Assembly: GCA_963781035.1 (NCBI GenBank)
Contig: CAWAEN010000004.1
Coordinates: forward strand, 992,001-1,056,000
Origin: SZUA-35 sp963781035
Lineage (GTDB): Bacteria > Actinomycetota > Acidimicrobiia > Acidimicrobiales > SZUA-35
Length of the DNA: 64,000 bases
Direction: 5' to 3'
In this document: in pieces, positions 1-9,079 of the stretch
How the letters are laid out: each line of letters starts with the position of its first letter
Numbering within the stretch: position 1 is the first letter of the stretch
Notes under the pieces: model-generated
What the model was told of the DNA's origin: nothing
Seen by the model: the letters and a program-made list of their open reading frames with translations, nothing else
Databases searched by the model: none
Program-made: the position numbers and the translations under genes

Positions 1-763
1 CTGCCTTCGACCGTTGACCGGTCGATGAGTTCATCGAGGCAGTTCCGGTCTGCACCCGTTCGTGGGCCAGCAGAGCAACGGCAGTTCGCCAGCCCCCATT
101 GACCTCGCCGATGACCCACGTCCTCGGGATCCGCGCCTCGTCGATGAAGACTTCGTTGAACTCCGCCTCCCCGGTCATCTGGACGAGCGGTCGAACGGTG
201 ACGCCCGGCTGTTCCATCGGCAACACGAACATCGTGATGCCGCGGTGCTTCGGAGCGTCCGGGTCGGTTCGGGCGATGAGGATGCCGAACTGGGAGTGCT
301 GTGCCCCGGAGGTCCAGACCTTCTGACCGCTCACGATCCACTCGTCGCCGTCGAGCTCGGCACGGGTGGTCAGCGACGCGAGATCGGAACCGGCCCCCGG
401 TTCTGAATACAGCTGGCACCAGATCTCCTCACCTCGCAGGCCAGGGCGAAGGAAGCGCTGCTTCATCTCCTCTGACCCATGATCGCGAATCGTGGGTAGC
501 GCCATGCCGACGCCGATGCCGAACACCGAACTCTCCCGGGGCACGCGGCCTCGGGACACGTCGGTAAACACGCTCACGTGGTCGGCATCGAGGCCCCGTC
601 CGCCGTGCTCGATCGGATAGTCGATCGCCCCGAGTCCGGCATCGAACAGCTGGGCCCGCCAGGAACGAGCTCGATCGATGGAGCCGGTCTCGCTCGGAGA
701 GTCGCTCGTTGACGAGAAGAATGCCTCGACCTCGGAACGGAAAGCGTCGAGCGTCGTGGCCAT
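1..763 (-). CDS. Acyl-CoA dehydrogenase, 3' part beyond window edge
   Basis: About 254 residues of an open frame that starts at ATG 763 and runs off the left edge. The order is that of an acyl-CoA dehydrogenase: a helical N-terminal domain, then the FAD/substrate segment (around residues 125-150) with YSEPGAGSDLASL and SGQKVWTSGA, then the middle beta domain with FNEVFIDEARIP. The family is a soluble flavoprotein that oxidises acyl-CoA thioesters to enoyl-CoA and gives electrons to ETF. It is divergent from the acyl-CoA ligase at 865, which suggests shared fatty or aromatic acid catabolism. The substrate cannot be told, because the C-terminal domain with the catalytic base lies outside the window. 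Confidence 0.9.
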   Translation of the reverse strand, partial: MATTLDAFRSEVEAFFSSTSDSPSETGSIDRARSWRAQLFDAGLGAIDYPIEHGGRGLDADHVSVFTDVSRGRVPRESSVFGIGVGMALPTIRDHGSEEMKQRFLRPGLRGEEIWCQLYSEPGAGSDLASLTTRAELDGDEWIVSGQKVWTSGAQHSQFGILIARTDPDAPKHRGITMFVLPMEQPGVTVRPLVQMTGEAEFNEVFIDEARIPRTWVIGEVNGGWRTAVALLAHERVQTGTASMNSSTGQRSKA

Positions 764-864
764 ACGAGGCAACGTACCTTCTCGTTTCCCGTCGTTCGAG
801 TCCCGTTGGTCAGCGGCATCGCTTCATGGCAGCATCGGCGTGAAGCTGCGACCCACGGAGTCCC

Positions 865-2377
865 GTGTCAAGCGAATCGATGCAACCCGAGTTCCTCCTG
901 CCGCTCTCGGCCGCTGACCCGTCCGGAGAGGCCGTGTGGACGCCAACGGCAACCCGTACGTGGTTCGAGCTCGAGCGACGGGCTCGACAGGTCGCCAACG
1001 GACTCAGGGCAGCCGGACTCGAGCCGGGAGCGGCGTGGGGAATCCTCGCTGACAATTGCATCGAGTGGGCCGAGCTCGTCACCGGCAACACCCGCGCCGG
1101 ATGCAGGTACGTCCCGCTCAACTGGCACCTGACCGCGCCTGAGATCGCGGAACTGCTGGTCGATTCCTCCGCCCGGTTCCTGCTGGTCGACGAAGCGCAC
1201 GCAGGGGTCGGGACCGACGCAGCCCGAATCGCCGGTATCGAGCGCATCATCACACTCGGACCGGACTACGACGAGTGGGTCGAGGGACAGTCGGACGCCG
1301 TGCTGCCAGACGGTCCTGCCGGAGCACCGCTGCAGTACACCGGAGGCACGACCGGGAGATCCAAGGGGGTGCTCCGCTCCGACCAGGGCGGACCGGTCAG
1401 CACGTCGGCGACTGCGATGGTGCGATGGGGTGAATTGACCGGAATGCCCTCTGCTGGTCGGGCCATGCTCTGCACACCGGCCTACCACGCGCTCGGCGGG
1501 GGCATGATCCGCTCGACCTTGGCTCGATCGCACACGCTCTCCATCATCCCGAAATGGGACCCGATGCTGGTGTTGTCCATCATCGAGGATCGAGCGATCA
1601 CCACGACGGCAATGGTGCCGACGCAGTTCGTCCGCCTCCTGAAGCTGTCCGAGGAGGATCGAGCACGCTTCGACGTGTCGAGCATCGAATGGGTGCTGCA
1701 CACAGCCGCCCCCTGTCCTCCATGGGCCAAGCGTGCCATGATCGAGTGGTTCGGGCCGGTGATCACCGAGCTCTACGGCTCGTCGGAGGGGACCGGCCCG
1801 GTCGTCTGCTCGTCCACCGAATGGCTGGAACGGCCCTGGCACCGTCGGGCGCTCCGACTTTCTCGAGCTGTCGATCGTGGACGACGACGGCAACGACCTT
1901 CCGCCAGGGGAGATCGGCACGGTCTACGTGAAGCGCCCGGATGGAGCCCCGGCCTATCACGGCGATCCGAGCAAGAGTGATGCGATGCGGCTGGAGGACG
2001 GTCGGTTCACCGTCGGCGACGTCGGTTGGCTCGACGACGCCGGCTACCTCTTCCTCGCCGATCGTCGGGTCGACCTGATCCTCAGCGGAGGGACGAACAT
2101 CTACCCGGCCGAGATCGAGGGAGTCCTGAGCCAATGCACCGGTGTCGCCGACGTGGCCGTCTTCGGGATCCCGCATCCGGAGTGGGGCCAGGAGATCAAA
2201 GCGGTGGTCGAACCGGTCCCCGGCAGCTCGCTCACCGAGGAGCTTGTTCTGGCGTTCGCCGCCGAGCACCTGGCCAAGTTCAAGCTTCCGCGCTCGGTCG
2301 ACTTCGTCGATGCGTTGCCGAGGGAAGCCAGCGGGAAACTGAAGAAGCGGTTGTTGCGGGACCCCTACTGGGCCTGA
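865..2377 (+). CDS. AMP-dependent acyl-CoA synthetase (one frameshift)
   Basis: Class I adenylate-forming enzyme of about 503 residues that activates a carboxylic acid to its acyl-CoA through an acyl-AMP. The phosphate-binding motif YTGGTTGRSKGV is near residue 155 and YGSSEG near residue 305. The C-terminal subdomain has the hinge-like VGDVGWLDDAGYLFLADRRVD and ends in SGKLKKR with its catalytic lysine. The frame breaks in the C run at 1834-1836: dropping one base joins RPGTVGRSDFLELSIVDDDG cleanly. Start is GTG 865, with ATG 880 as the alternative. It is divergent from the acyl-CoA dehydrogenase. Substrate is unknown. Confidence 0.85.
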
Positions 2378-2405
2378 ACACCGACCGAGGTGTCGCCATG
2401 CGTCC

Positions 2406-3362
2406 TCAGAGCCAGCCGGCGCCGATGGCAGCGAACGCCGCAACCCCGATCGCCACTCGATACCAGCCGAACACTTCGAACCCCCGCTCGTTCAACCACG
2501 CCACCATCCAACGAACAGCGGCAACGGCAGAGACGAAGGCCACGACGAGACCGACGATCGGCGTCAGGTATCCGAAGTTGTCGATGAGCTCCTGACCGTC
2601 CTTGAGCCCTGCGAACACGGTGGCGGCGCTCAGTGTGATCAGGCCGAGGAGAAACGAGAACTCGACCGCTGCCCGCAGCGAGAGACCAACGAGAACGCCG
2701 GCGATGATCGTCACGAGCGAACGTGAGGTCCCCGGCCACACGGCGAGGGCCTGCATCACACCGATCAGGGCTGCCTGCTGCAGTGTGATCTGGGTCAGAT
2801 CGACGCCGGCTCGGTCGAAGAACCCGGAGCGGCTGAGCGCCAGGATCACCAACCCGCCGACCAACCAGGCGGCGGCGATCGGTGTGACGCCGAAGAGTTG
2901 CTCGCGAACGAGGTCGAAGATCACGACGGCGATGAGGGCCGTCGGGACGAAGGCGACGATCACGGCGAGGAGGATCCGCCTGCCCTCCTCGCTCCGGCCC
3001 AGCAGCCCTTCGAACATCTGCTTGATCCGGTCGAGATACACGACGAAGACGGCGAGAATCGCGCCGGCCTGGATGCAGATGGCGTAGGCCTCGAGTGATC
3101 GGTCGGCGCTTTCGGTGCCGCCGAGTCCCAGGATCTCGTTGGCGACGAGCAGGTGGCCGGTCGAGCTGATCGGGAGGTATTCGGTGATCCCCTCGACCAG
3201 TCCGAGAACGATCGCGGCGAAGACGGAGAGTCCGGTGCCGTCTCCGCCTGTCTGGGCGGCGGCAGGGGACATCCACCACAGGATCACGAGCGCACTCGCG
3301 AGCGGGACGAGGATGGTGGCGCGCCGGTGGGCTGAGGCTCGGAGAACAGTGGGGTCTGGCAC
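2406..3362 (-). CDS. uppP: Undecaprenyl-diphosphatase UppP (BacA family)
   Basis: Polytopic membrane phosphatase of about 318 residues that recycles undecaprenyl diphosphate to the monophosphate carrier for peptidoglycan synthesis. The family signatures are clear: EGITEYLPISSTGHL near the N-terminus (catalytic Glu-rich loop) and PGTSRSLVTIIAG with its conserved Ser/Arg in the second half. Several hydrophobic helices follow one another. The open frame extends upstream to 3548, but that part is arginine-rich and unlike the family. GTG 3362 is the likely start, leaving a slightly long N-terminal region with one extra hydrophobic segment. Overexpression of the family gives bacitracin resistance. 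Confidence 0.92.
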   Translation of the reverse strand: MPDPTVLRASAHRRATILVPLASALVILWWMSPAAAQTGGDGTGLSVFAAIVLGLVEGITEYLPISSTGHLLVANEILGLGGTESADRSLEAYAICIQAGAILAVFVVYLDRIKQMFEGLLGRSEEGRRILLAVIVAFVPTALIAVVIFDLVREQLFGVTPIAAAWLVGGLVILALSRSGFFDRAGVDLTQITLQQAALIGVMQALAVWPGTSRSLVTIIAGVLVGLSLRAAVEFSFLLGLITLSAATVFAGLKDGQELIDNFGYLTPIVGLVVAFVSAVAAVRWMVAWLNERGFEVFGWYRVAIGVAAFAAIGAGWL

Positions 3363-3562
3363 GGCCGAATGATCGCATGCCGACGGCGTTCTGCTGTCGA
3401 CCCCACTCCAGGTCGTGTCTCCACCGGCCCTTTGGCCGAGTTCCGTCTCGCGGAATGAGAGTCGAGGCAGTCGTCGCTGACGGCGCCGACGGCCGACTGA
3501 TACGTTCTGCCGGCGCGCCGGGTGCCGGTTGTGCGTGACACCCCACAAGAGCCGAGGCTGCG

Positions 3563-4442
3563 ATGTTCGAAGTCGACCACACTCCCGGAGGCGCCGTGAT
3601 CATGAACGGCCTTCGCCTGCGCGACCAGGTGATCGCTGAGCTGGCGGCCACGGTCGAGGCAGCCGGAAAGCCCGAGATCTGCCTGGCAACGGTTCTCGTC
3701 GGCGACGACAAGCCCAGTCAGATCTACGTCAAATCGAAGAACAAGAAGGCGGTCGAGGCCGGCCTCCAGTCGAGACACGTCAGCCTGCCGGACGACATCA
3801 GCCAGTCCGATCTCGAAGCCGAGATCCGGGCGCTGGTCGATGACCCGACCGTCCACGGGGTCCTCGTGCAGCTGCCCGTTGCCGGACGGCCTCGATCCCG
3901 AGCCCGTGCTGGATCTCATCCCCCCGGCGAAGGATGTCGACGGCTTGACCGAACGATCGATGGGTCGTCTCCTGCGAGGCAAGCCGGGGCATGCACCGTG
4001 TACGCCGCTCGGCGTCATGCGACTGCTCGAGCGCTACGGCGTGGAGACGAGCGGCAAACGAGCGGTCGTCGTGGGTCGCTCCACCCTCGTCGGCTTGCCG
4101 CAGGTGCTGCTCCTCGGCCGCAAAGGCGTTGATGCCACCGTGACGCTGGCTCACTCCCGCACCTCCGACCTGGCGGCGGTGTGCCGTGAAGCCGACATCA
4201 TCGTGGCCGCGGCCGGCATCGCCGGAATCATCACGGCGGATCACGTCAAGCCCGGAGCCGCCGTGATCGATGTCGGCATCAGCCGCACGGCAGACGGCAT
4301 CGTCGGCGACGTCGATTTCGACGCGGTTCAGGCAGTTGCCGGCGCCATCACACCCATGCCGGGCGGTACTGGTCCGATGACCATCGGTTGCCTCATGCAG
4401 AACACATACGCCGCCTACCAGATGCTGCAGAACGGGGCATGA
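3563..4442 (+). CDS. folD: FolD: methylene-THF dehydrogenase / methenyl-THF cyclohydrolase (one frameshift)
   Basis: Bifunctional cytosolic enzyme that interconverts 5,10-methylene-, 5,10-methenyl- and 10-formyl-THF with NAD(P). The N-terminal catalytic half has YVKSKNKKA (the YxxxK substrate motif) and GVLVQLP. The C-terminal Rossmann half has GRSTLVGLP, VDVGISR and ITPMPGGTGPMT. The frame breaks near 3878, where removing one base from ctgcccgttg restores QLPLPDGLDPEP. Its stop overlaps the start of the MttB-family gene (ATGA at 4439-4442), so the two are translationally coupled. This links methyl transfer to THF oxidation. ATG 3563 is preferred over 3602 because the N-terminal beta strand lies before 3602. 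Confidence 0.93.
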
Positions 4443-6018
4443 GCCCCACCGATGGTCTTCACGTCGTGAGTCGCAGCGAGAGGGCGGGGCGACGCCGCGG
4501 CGGGGCCGACGGCAAACCCGTCCGTGACCCGCTGCGTGATCAGGCTCCGTTCGAACAACCGACGATGTATCTCGAGCCGACCAAGGCGGTGTCAGACGAC
4601 GAGCTGGAATCGATTCACCTCGCCTCGCTGCGCGTTCTCCGCGAAACCGGCATCGACTTCCTGAACGAGGAGTGCGAGACGGATCCTGGCTGCCAACGGG
4701 GCCGACGTCACCGGCGACAGGGTTCGGTTCGATCCCGAATTGGTCGAACACGCCGTGGCGAAGGCGCCGGCCCAGTTCCATCTCCACGCTCGGAACCCGG
4801 ATCACGATCTGGTGATCGGTGGCCGCCACGTCGCCTTCGGGTCGGTCGGCGTCGGCGCCCAACGTGGCCGGGCTCGACGGACCGCGACGCACCGGGAATC
4901 GCGTCGACTATCAGAACCTCCTCCGACTCTGCCAGACCTTCACGAGCATCCACGTCGTCCCGGGGTATCCCGTCGAGCCGGTCGACCTGCACGCGTCGGT
5001 CCGCCACCTGCATGCCACCCTCGACGCCTACACGCTCACCGACAAGGTGTTCCACGTCTATTCGCTCGGGCGTCAGCGCAATCTCGACGCGATCGAGATG
5101 ACCCGCATCGTCCACGGTGTCGATCATGCGACCTTCGATGAACGGCCGTCGCTGACCACGATCATCAACGCGAGTTCGCCCCTCCGCTACGACGACGTGA
5201 TGCTGCAGGGCGTCATCGAGATGTCGAGTCGGAACCAGGTCGTGGTCATCACGCCGTTCACGCTGGCCGGAGCGATGGCCCCGATCACGCTCGCCGGCGC
5301 GCTCACCCTGCAGAACGCCGAGGCTCTGGCCGGCATCGCCTTCACCCAGATGGTTCGTCCCGGCTCGCCGGTGGTCTACGGCGGTTTCACCTCGAACGTC
5401 GACATGCGTTCGGGCGCACCGGCCTTCGGCACGCCCGAGTATCTGCGAACGGCGATGGTCGGCGGACAGCTGGCTCGTCGCTACGGCCTGCCCTACCGCT
5501 CGTCGAACGTGAACGCAGCCAATGCGGTCGACGCCCAGGCCGGCCTACGAGAGCGTGTTCTCGCTGTGGGGCGCCGTCATGGGCGGCGTCAACTTCTTCA
5601 TGCACGGCGCCGGATGGATGGAAGGCGGACTCCACACGTCGTACGAGAAGATGGTGATCGATGCCGACCTCCTCCACATGGTCGCTCGTTCCCTGCAACC
5701 GATCATCGTCGATGATGCGACCGCTCGCGGTCGAGGCCATTGCCGAGGTCGGCCCGGCCGGCCACTTCTTCGGGACGCAACACACGCAGGATCGCTACCG
5801 GGACGAGTTCTACGAACCGCATGATCTCCGACTGGCGGAACTTCGAGGCATGGACCGAAGCCGGCTCAGCCGACGGCGTTCGACAAGGCCAACCAGCTCG
5901 TGAAGCAAGCGCCTCGGCGAGTTCGAGGCGCCTGCGCTCGACGACGCCGTCGCCGCCGAGCTGGTCGGCGTTCGTCGATCGTCGGGTCGCCGAGGGCGGC
6001 GTGGAGACCGATTTCTGA
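4439..6018 (+). CDS. MttB-superfamily trimethylamine/quaternary amine methyltransferase (multiple frameshifts)
   Basis: Read across the breaks this gives about 520 residues of the MttB TIM-barrel family: FGSVGVGAPNVAGLDGPRR, INASSPLRYDDVMLQG, FTLAGAMAPITLAGAL, GSPVVYGGF and a C-terminal GPAGHFFGTQHTQDRY. MttB proteins move a methyl group from a methylated amine to a corrinoid protein. True TMA methyltransferases carry an amber-encoded pyrrolysine. I see no in-frame TAG, so this belongs to the Pyl-free group, whose known members use glycine betaine or other quaternary amines. Frameshifts lie near 4680, 4855, 5541, 5722, 5820, 5868, 5913 and 5966, all of the one-extra-base type. A real pseudogene cannot be excluded. 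It overlaps folD by 4 bp and lies 54 bp before a dimethylglycine dehydrogenase-like gene. Confidence 0.85.
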
Positions 6019-6072
6019 TGTCGTTCACAGCCGATGCTGAGCAGACTGATCCACGAGAGGAATGGACAGTCG

Positions 6073-8664
6073 ATGAAGAACAGCGCGCAGGTCGTGGTGA
6101 TCGGCGGTGGCGTCGTCGGGGCATCGGTGCTCTATCACCTCACCAAGGCCGGCTGGACCGACGTCGTCCTGGTCGAACGCACCGAGCTGACCGCCGGGTC
6201 GACCTGGCACTCCGCCGGCGGCATGCACACGCTCAACGGCGACCCCAACGTCGCCAAGCTCCAGCAGTACACGATCGAGCTCTACAAGGAGATCGAGGAG
6301 GTCTCCGGCCAGGACTGCGGCATCCACATCACCGGCGGCGTCATGCTGGCCGACACGCCGGAGCGCATGGACTGGCTGCGCATGGCGCACGCCCGCGGTC
6401 GCTATCTCGGCATGGAGACCGAGCTGATCTCGGTCGCCGAGGCCAAAGCGCCTGATGCCGCTGCTCGAGGAGAAGTACTTCGTCGGCGCCATGTACGACG
6501 CCCACGAGGGCCATGTCGACCCGTCAGGCGTCACCAACGCCTACGCCAAGGCCGCCCGGCAGGCCGGGGCCGAGATCTATCGCAACACCTGGGCCCGCGA
6601 CATCACCCGCGCGCCGGATGGCGGCTGGAACGTCCACCTGATGAAGACCGAAGGCGACAAGCTCGGCGAGATCGGCGAAGACCTCGGCACGATCCACTGC
6701 GAGCACGTCGTGAACGCCGGTGGACTGTGGGCTCGCGAGGTCGGCCGCATGGTCGGTCTCGAGCTACCGGTCCTGGCCATGGAACACATGTACCTCCTCA
6801 CCGAGGACATCCCCGCCGTTGCCGAATACAACGCAGCGCACGGCGAGGTCCTGCACTGCATCGACTTCGGGGGCGAGATCTACATGCGCCAGGAAGGCGG
6901 CGGCCTCCTTCTCGGCACCTACGAACGAAACGGCACGCCGTGGTCGACCGAGACCACGCCGTGGGACTTCGGCATGAAGCTGCTGTCCCCCGATCTCGAC
7001 CGCATCGCCGACTCGCTCGACGTCGGGTTCCGTCACTTCCCGGTGTTCGCCGAGGCCGGCATCAAGACGGTGATCAACGGTCCGTTCACCTTCTCGCCCG
7101 ACGGCAACCCGCTGCTCGGTCCGGTGCGGGGGTTGCCCGGATACTGGAGCGCCTGTGCCGTCATGGCCGGGCTGAGCCAGGGCGGCGGTGTCGGTCTCGC
7201 GCTGGCCAACTGGATGACCCAGGGCGACCCCGGATTCGACATCTGGGGGATGGACATCGCCCGCTACGGCGACTTCGCAACGCTCGGCTACACGAACGAG
7301 AAGGTCCGGGAGAACTACAGCCGGCGCTTCCGCATCACGTTCCCCAACGAGGTGTTGCCGGCGGCTCGACCGCTGCAGACGTCACCGATCCACGACCGGC
7401 TCGTGGCTGCGAATGCTGTCTGGGGAACGTCGTTCGGGCTGGAGACTCCGCTGTGGTTCCAGGAACCTGGCCTGCCGCCGATGGAGGAGATCACGTTCAA
7501 GCGATCGAATTCGTGGGAGTCGGGTTCGCGAGCGAGTCGTTCGCCGTTCGAGAGTCGGTCGGGCTCATGGAGACCACCGGCTTCGCCACGTTCGCATTCG
7601 AGGGTCCCGGGGCCCGTGCGCTGCTCGACCGGTTGATCACGAACACCGTGCCGAAACCGGGCCGGATGGCGATGGCGCCCATGGTGAACGAAGCCGGTGG
7701 ACTCATCGGTGACCTCACGGTTGCGTGTCTGCCCGCGGCCGACGGTGATGCTCTCGGCGCCCACGGCGGCGTGATCGGGGGTGCCACGGCGAACACGACG
7801 CAGCTCGAGTCGTTCATGGTCTTCGGGTCCGGGGTCGCCGAGCGCTACTACGAGCGGTGGTTCGAACAGCAGCAGAGGGCACATCTCGACGCCGGGGGAG
7901 ACCCGGTCACATTCCGGGCGCTCGGCTACGAGATGTGCGGACTCTCGATCGCCGGTCCGAACGCGCGACGAGTGCTGGAGAAGGTGACCGAGCACGACGT
8001 GTCTGCCGAGAACTTCGGCTTCATGCGCTTCCGGGCCATCGATCTCGGCCTCGTCCCCGTGTTGTGCGGCAAGGTCAGTTTCACCGGCGATCTCGGCTAC
8101 GAGTTCTGGATGCCGGCGAGCTACCAGCGCACGGTGTTCGATGCGCTGATGGATGCCGGAGAAGAGTTCGGGATCCGATTGTTCGCCGGTCAGGCGCTCA
8201 ACTCGCTTCGGCTCGAGAAGTGGTTCGGGTCCTGGGCGCGGGAGTACCGCCCGTTGTACAGCCCTTTCGAGGCGGGCTTCGATCGTTTCGTGAAGCTCGA
8301 CCCGGCGATCAAGGGCGACTTCATCGGTCGAGACGCTCTGGTCGCCAAGGCATCGGCCGGGCCGGACAAGATGCTCGTCACCTTCACGGTCGATGTCGGC
8401 ACCGGCCCGGACGCAGCCGACGTGATCGGCGATGAACCGGTCTGGTTCACGCCTGAGGGCTCAGGGGAAGAACAGGTGGTCGGCTGGGTGACGAGCGGCG
8501 GGTACGCCCATTGCTCCGATGCATCTGTGGCGATGGCGTACGTGCCGGCCGACCTCGCAGACGCCGACGGATCTTTCGACATCGAAGTCCTCGGCGTGCG
8601 ACGCCCGGCGTCGAGGCAGCTCGAGCCGCTGTTCGATCCGGCCGGTACCCGAATGAGGGCCTGA
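6073..8664 (+). CDS. Dimethylglycine/sarcosine dehydrogenase-type flavoprotein with GcvT domains (two frameshifts)
   Basis: About 860 residues. The N-terminal FAD-dependent oxidase domain opens with VVVIGGGVVGASVLYHL (dinucleotide fold) and has GSTWHSAGG, in which the His matches the covalent FAD site of mammalian dimethylglycine dehydrogenase. The second half is GcvT-like, with RESVGLMETTGF, GDLGYEFWMP, a folate-binding region and a C-terminal beta barrel. Enzymes of this build demethylate an N-methylglycine, transfer the C1 unit to THF and reduce ETF. Frames join near 6450 (one extra base) and near 7530 (one missing base). Start is ATG 6073, preceded by a GAGAGGA ribosome site. It lies directly after an MttB-family gene. 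The exact substrate (dimethylglycine, sarcosine or another) is not decidable. Confidence 0.87.
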   Translation: MKNSAQVVVIGGGVVGASVLYHLTKAGWTDVVLVERTELTAGSTWHSAGGMHTLNGDPNVAKLQQYTIELYKEIEEVSGQDCGIHITGGVMLADTPERMDWLRMAHARGRYLGMETELISVAEAKAPDAAARGEVLRRRHVRRPRGPCRPVRRHQRLRQGRPAGRGRDLSQHLGPRHHPRAGWRLERPPDEDRRRQARRDRRRPRHDPLRARRERRWTVGSRGRPHGRSRATGPGHGTHVPPHRGHPRRCRIQRSARRGPALHRLRGRDLHAPGRRRPPSRHLRTKRHAVVDRDHAVGLRHEAAVPRSRPHRRLARRRVPSLPGVRRGRHQDGDQRSVHLLARRQPAARSGAGVARILERLCRHGRAEPGRRCRSRAGQLDDPGRPRIRHLGDGHRPLRRLRNARLHEREGPGELQPALPHHVPQRGVAGGSTAADVTDPRPARGCECCLGNVVRAGDSAVVPGTWPAADGGDHVQAIEFVGVGFASESFAVRESVGLMETTGFATFAFEGPGARALLDRLITNTVPKPGRMAMAPMVNEAGGLIGDLTVACLPAADGDALGAHGGVIGGATANTTQLESFMVFGSGVAERYYERWFEQQQRAHLDAGGDPVTFRALGYEMCGLSIAGPNARRVLEKVTEHDVSAENFGFMRFRAIDLGLVPVLCGKVSFTGDLGYEFWMPASYQRTVFDALMDAGEEFGIRLFAGQALNSLRLEKWFGSWAREYRPLYSPFEAGFDRFVKLDPAIKGDFIGRDALVAKASAGPDKMLVTFTVDVGTGPDAADVIGDEPVWFTPEGSGEEQVVGWVTSGGYAHCSDASVAMAYVPADLADADGSFDIEVLGVRRPASRQLEPLFDPAGTRMRA

Positions 8665-8670
8665 CCGGGC

Positions 8671-9012
8671 TTGAATGACGTGGTGAGCAACCCTCCTGCC
8701 CAACCACCGGTCGATCCGAACGACGTGTCGGTGACGGTCGACCGGCCGGCCGGGACGGTCACGGTCCAATGGACTGACGGCCTCGTGGCCGAGTTCAATC
8801 TGGTCGAAGTCAGACTCGGTTGTCCGTGTGCCACCTGTCGTGTGCACCGTGAGCAAGGCGAGGAGGTCTGGCCGCGGCCGGGAAGCCCGGTGCCGCTCGC
8901 CATCGATGACGCCGAGATGCACGGAGCGTGGGGCTTGTCGTTCCTCTGGAACGACGGTCATGCAACCGGCATCTACCCATTCGAGACGTTCCGTCGATGG
9001 GCCGAAGGCTGA
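8671..9012 (+). CDS. DUF971 small protein
   Basis: A 113-residue protein matching the DUF971 domain, also found at the N-terminus of gamma-butyrobetaine hydroxylase. It has an early RLGCPCATCR cysteine cluster able to bind a metal, and GLSFLWNDGHATGIYPFETFR near the end. Family members are small, often beside Fe-S or mixed-function oxygenase genes, and a metal-binding or assembly role is assumed rather than known. It follows the flavoprotein gene with 6 bp between, so it may be co-transcribed. The frame begins at TTG 8671; GTG 8680 or 8683 are equally possible starts. Confidence 0.75.
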   Translation: MNDVVSNPPAQPPVDPNDVSVTVDRPAGTVTVQWTDGLVAEFNLVEVRLGCPCATCRVHREQGEEVWPRPGSPVPLAIDDAEMHGAWGLSFLWNDGHATGIYPFETFRRWAEG

Positions 9013-9079
9013 CCGGCCGTCGCTGACGGGCCGCACCGGTGGGTGTGTCGACTGGCATGCCCGATCGGTCTGTACCACC

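Noticed and set aside
4439..6018. Pyrrolysine (in-frame TAG) in the MttB-family genes
   Set aside because: No TAG lies in the rebuilt frame of this gene or of the one at 60913-62470; both are the Pyl-free type.
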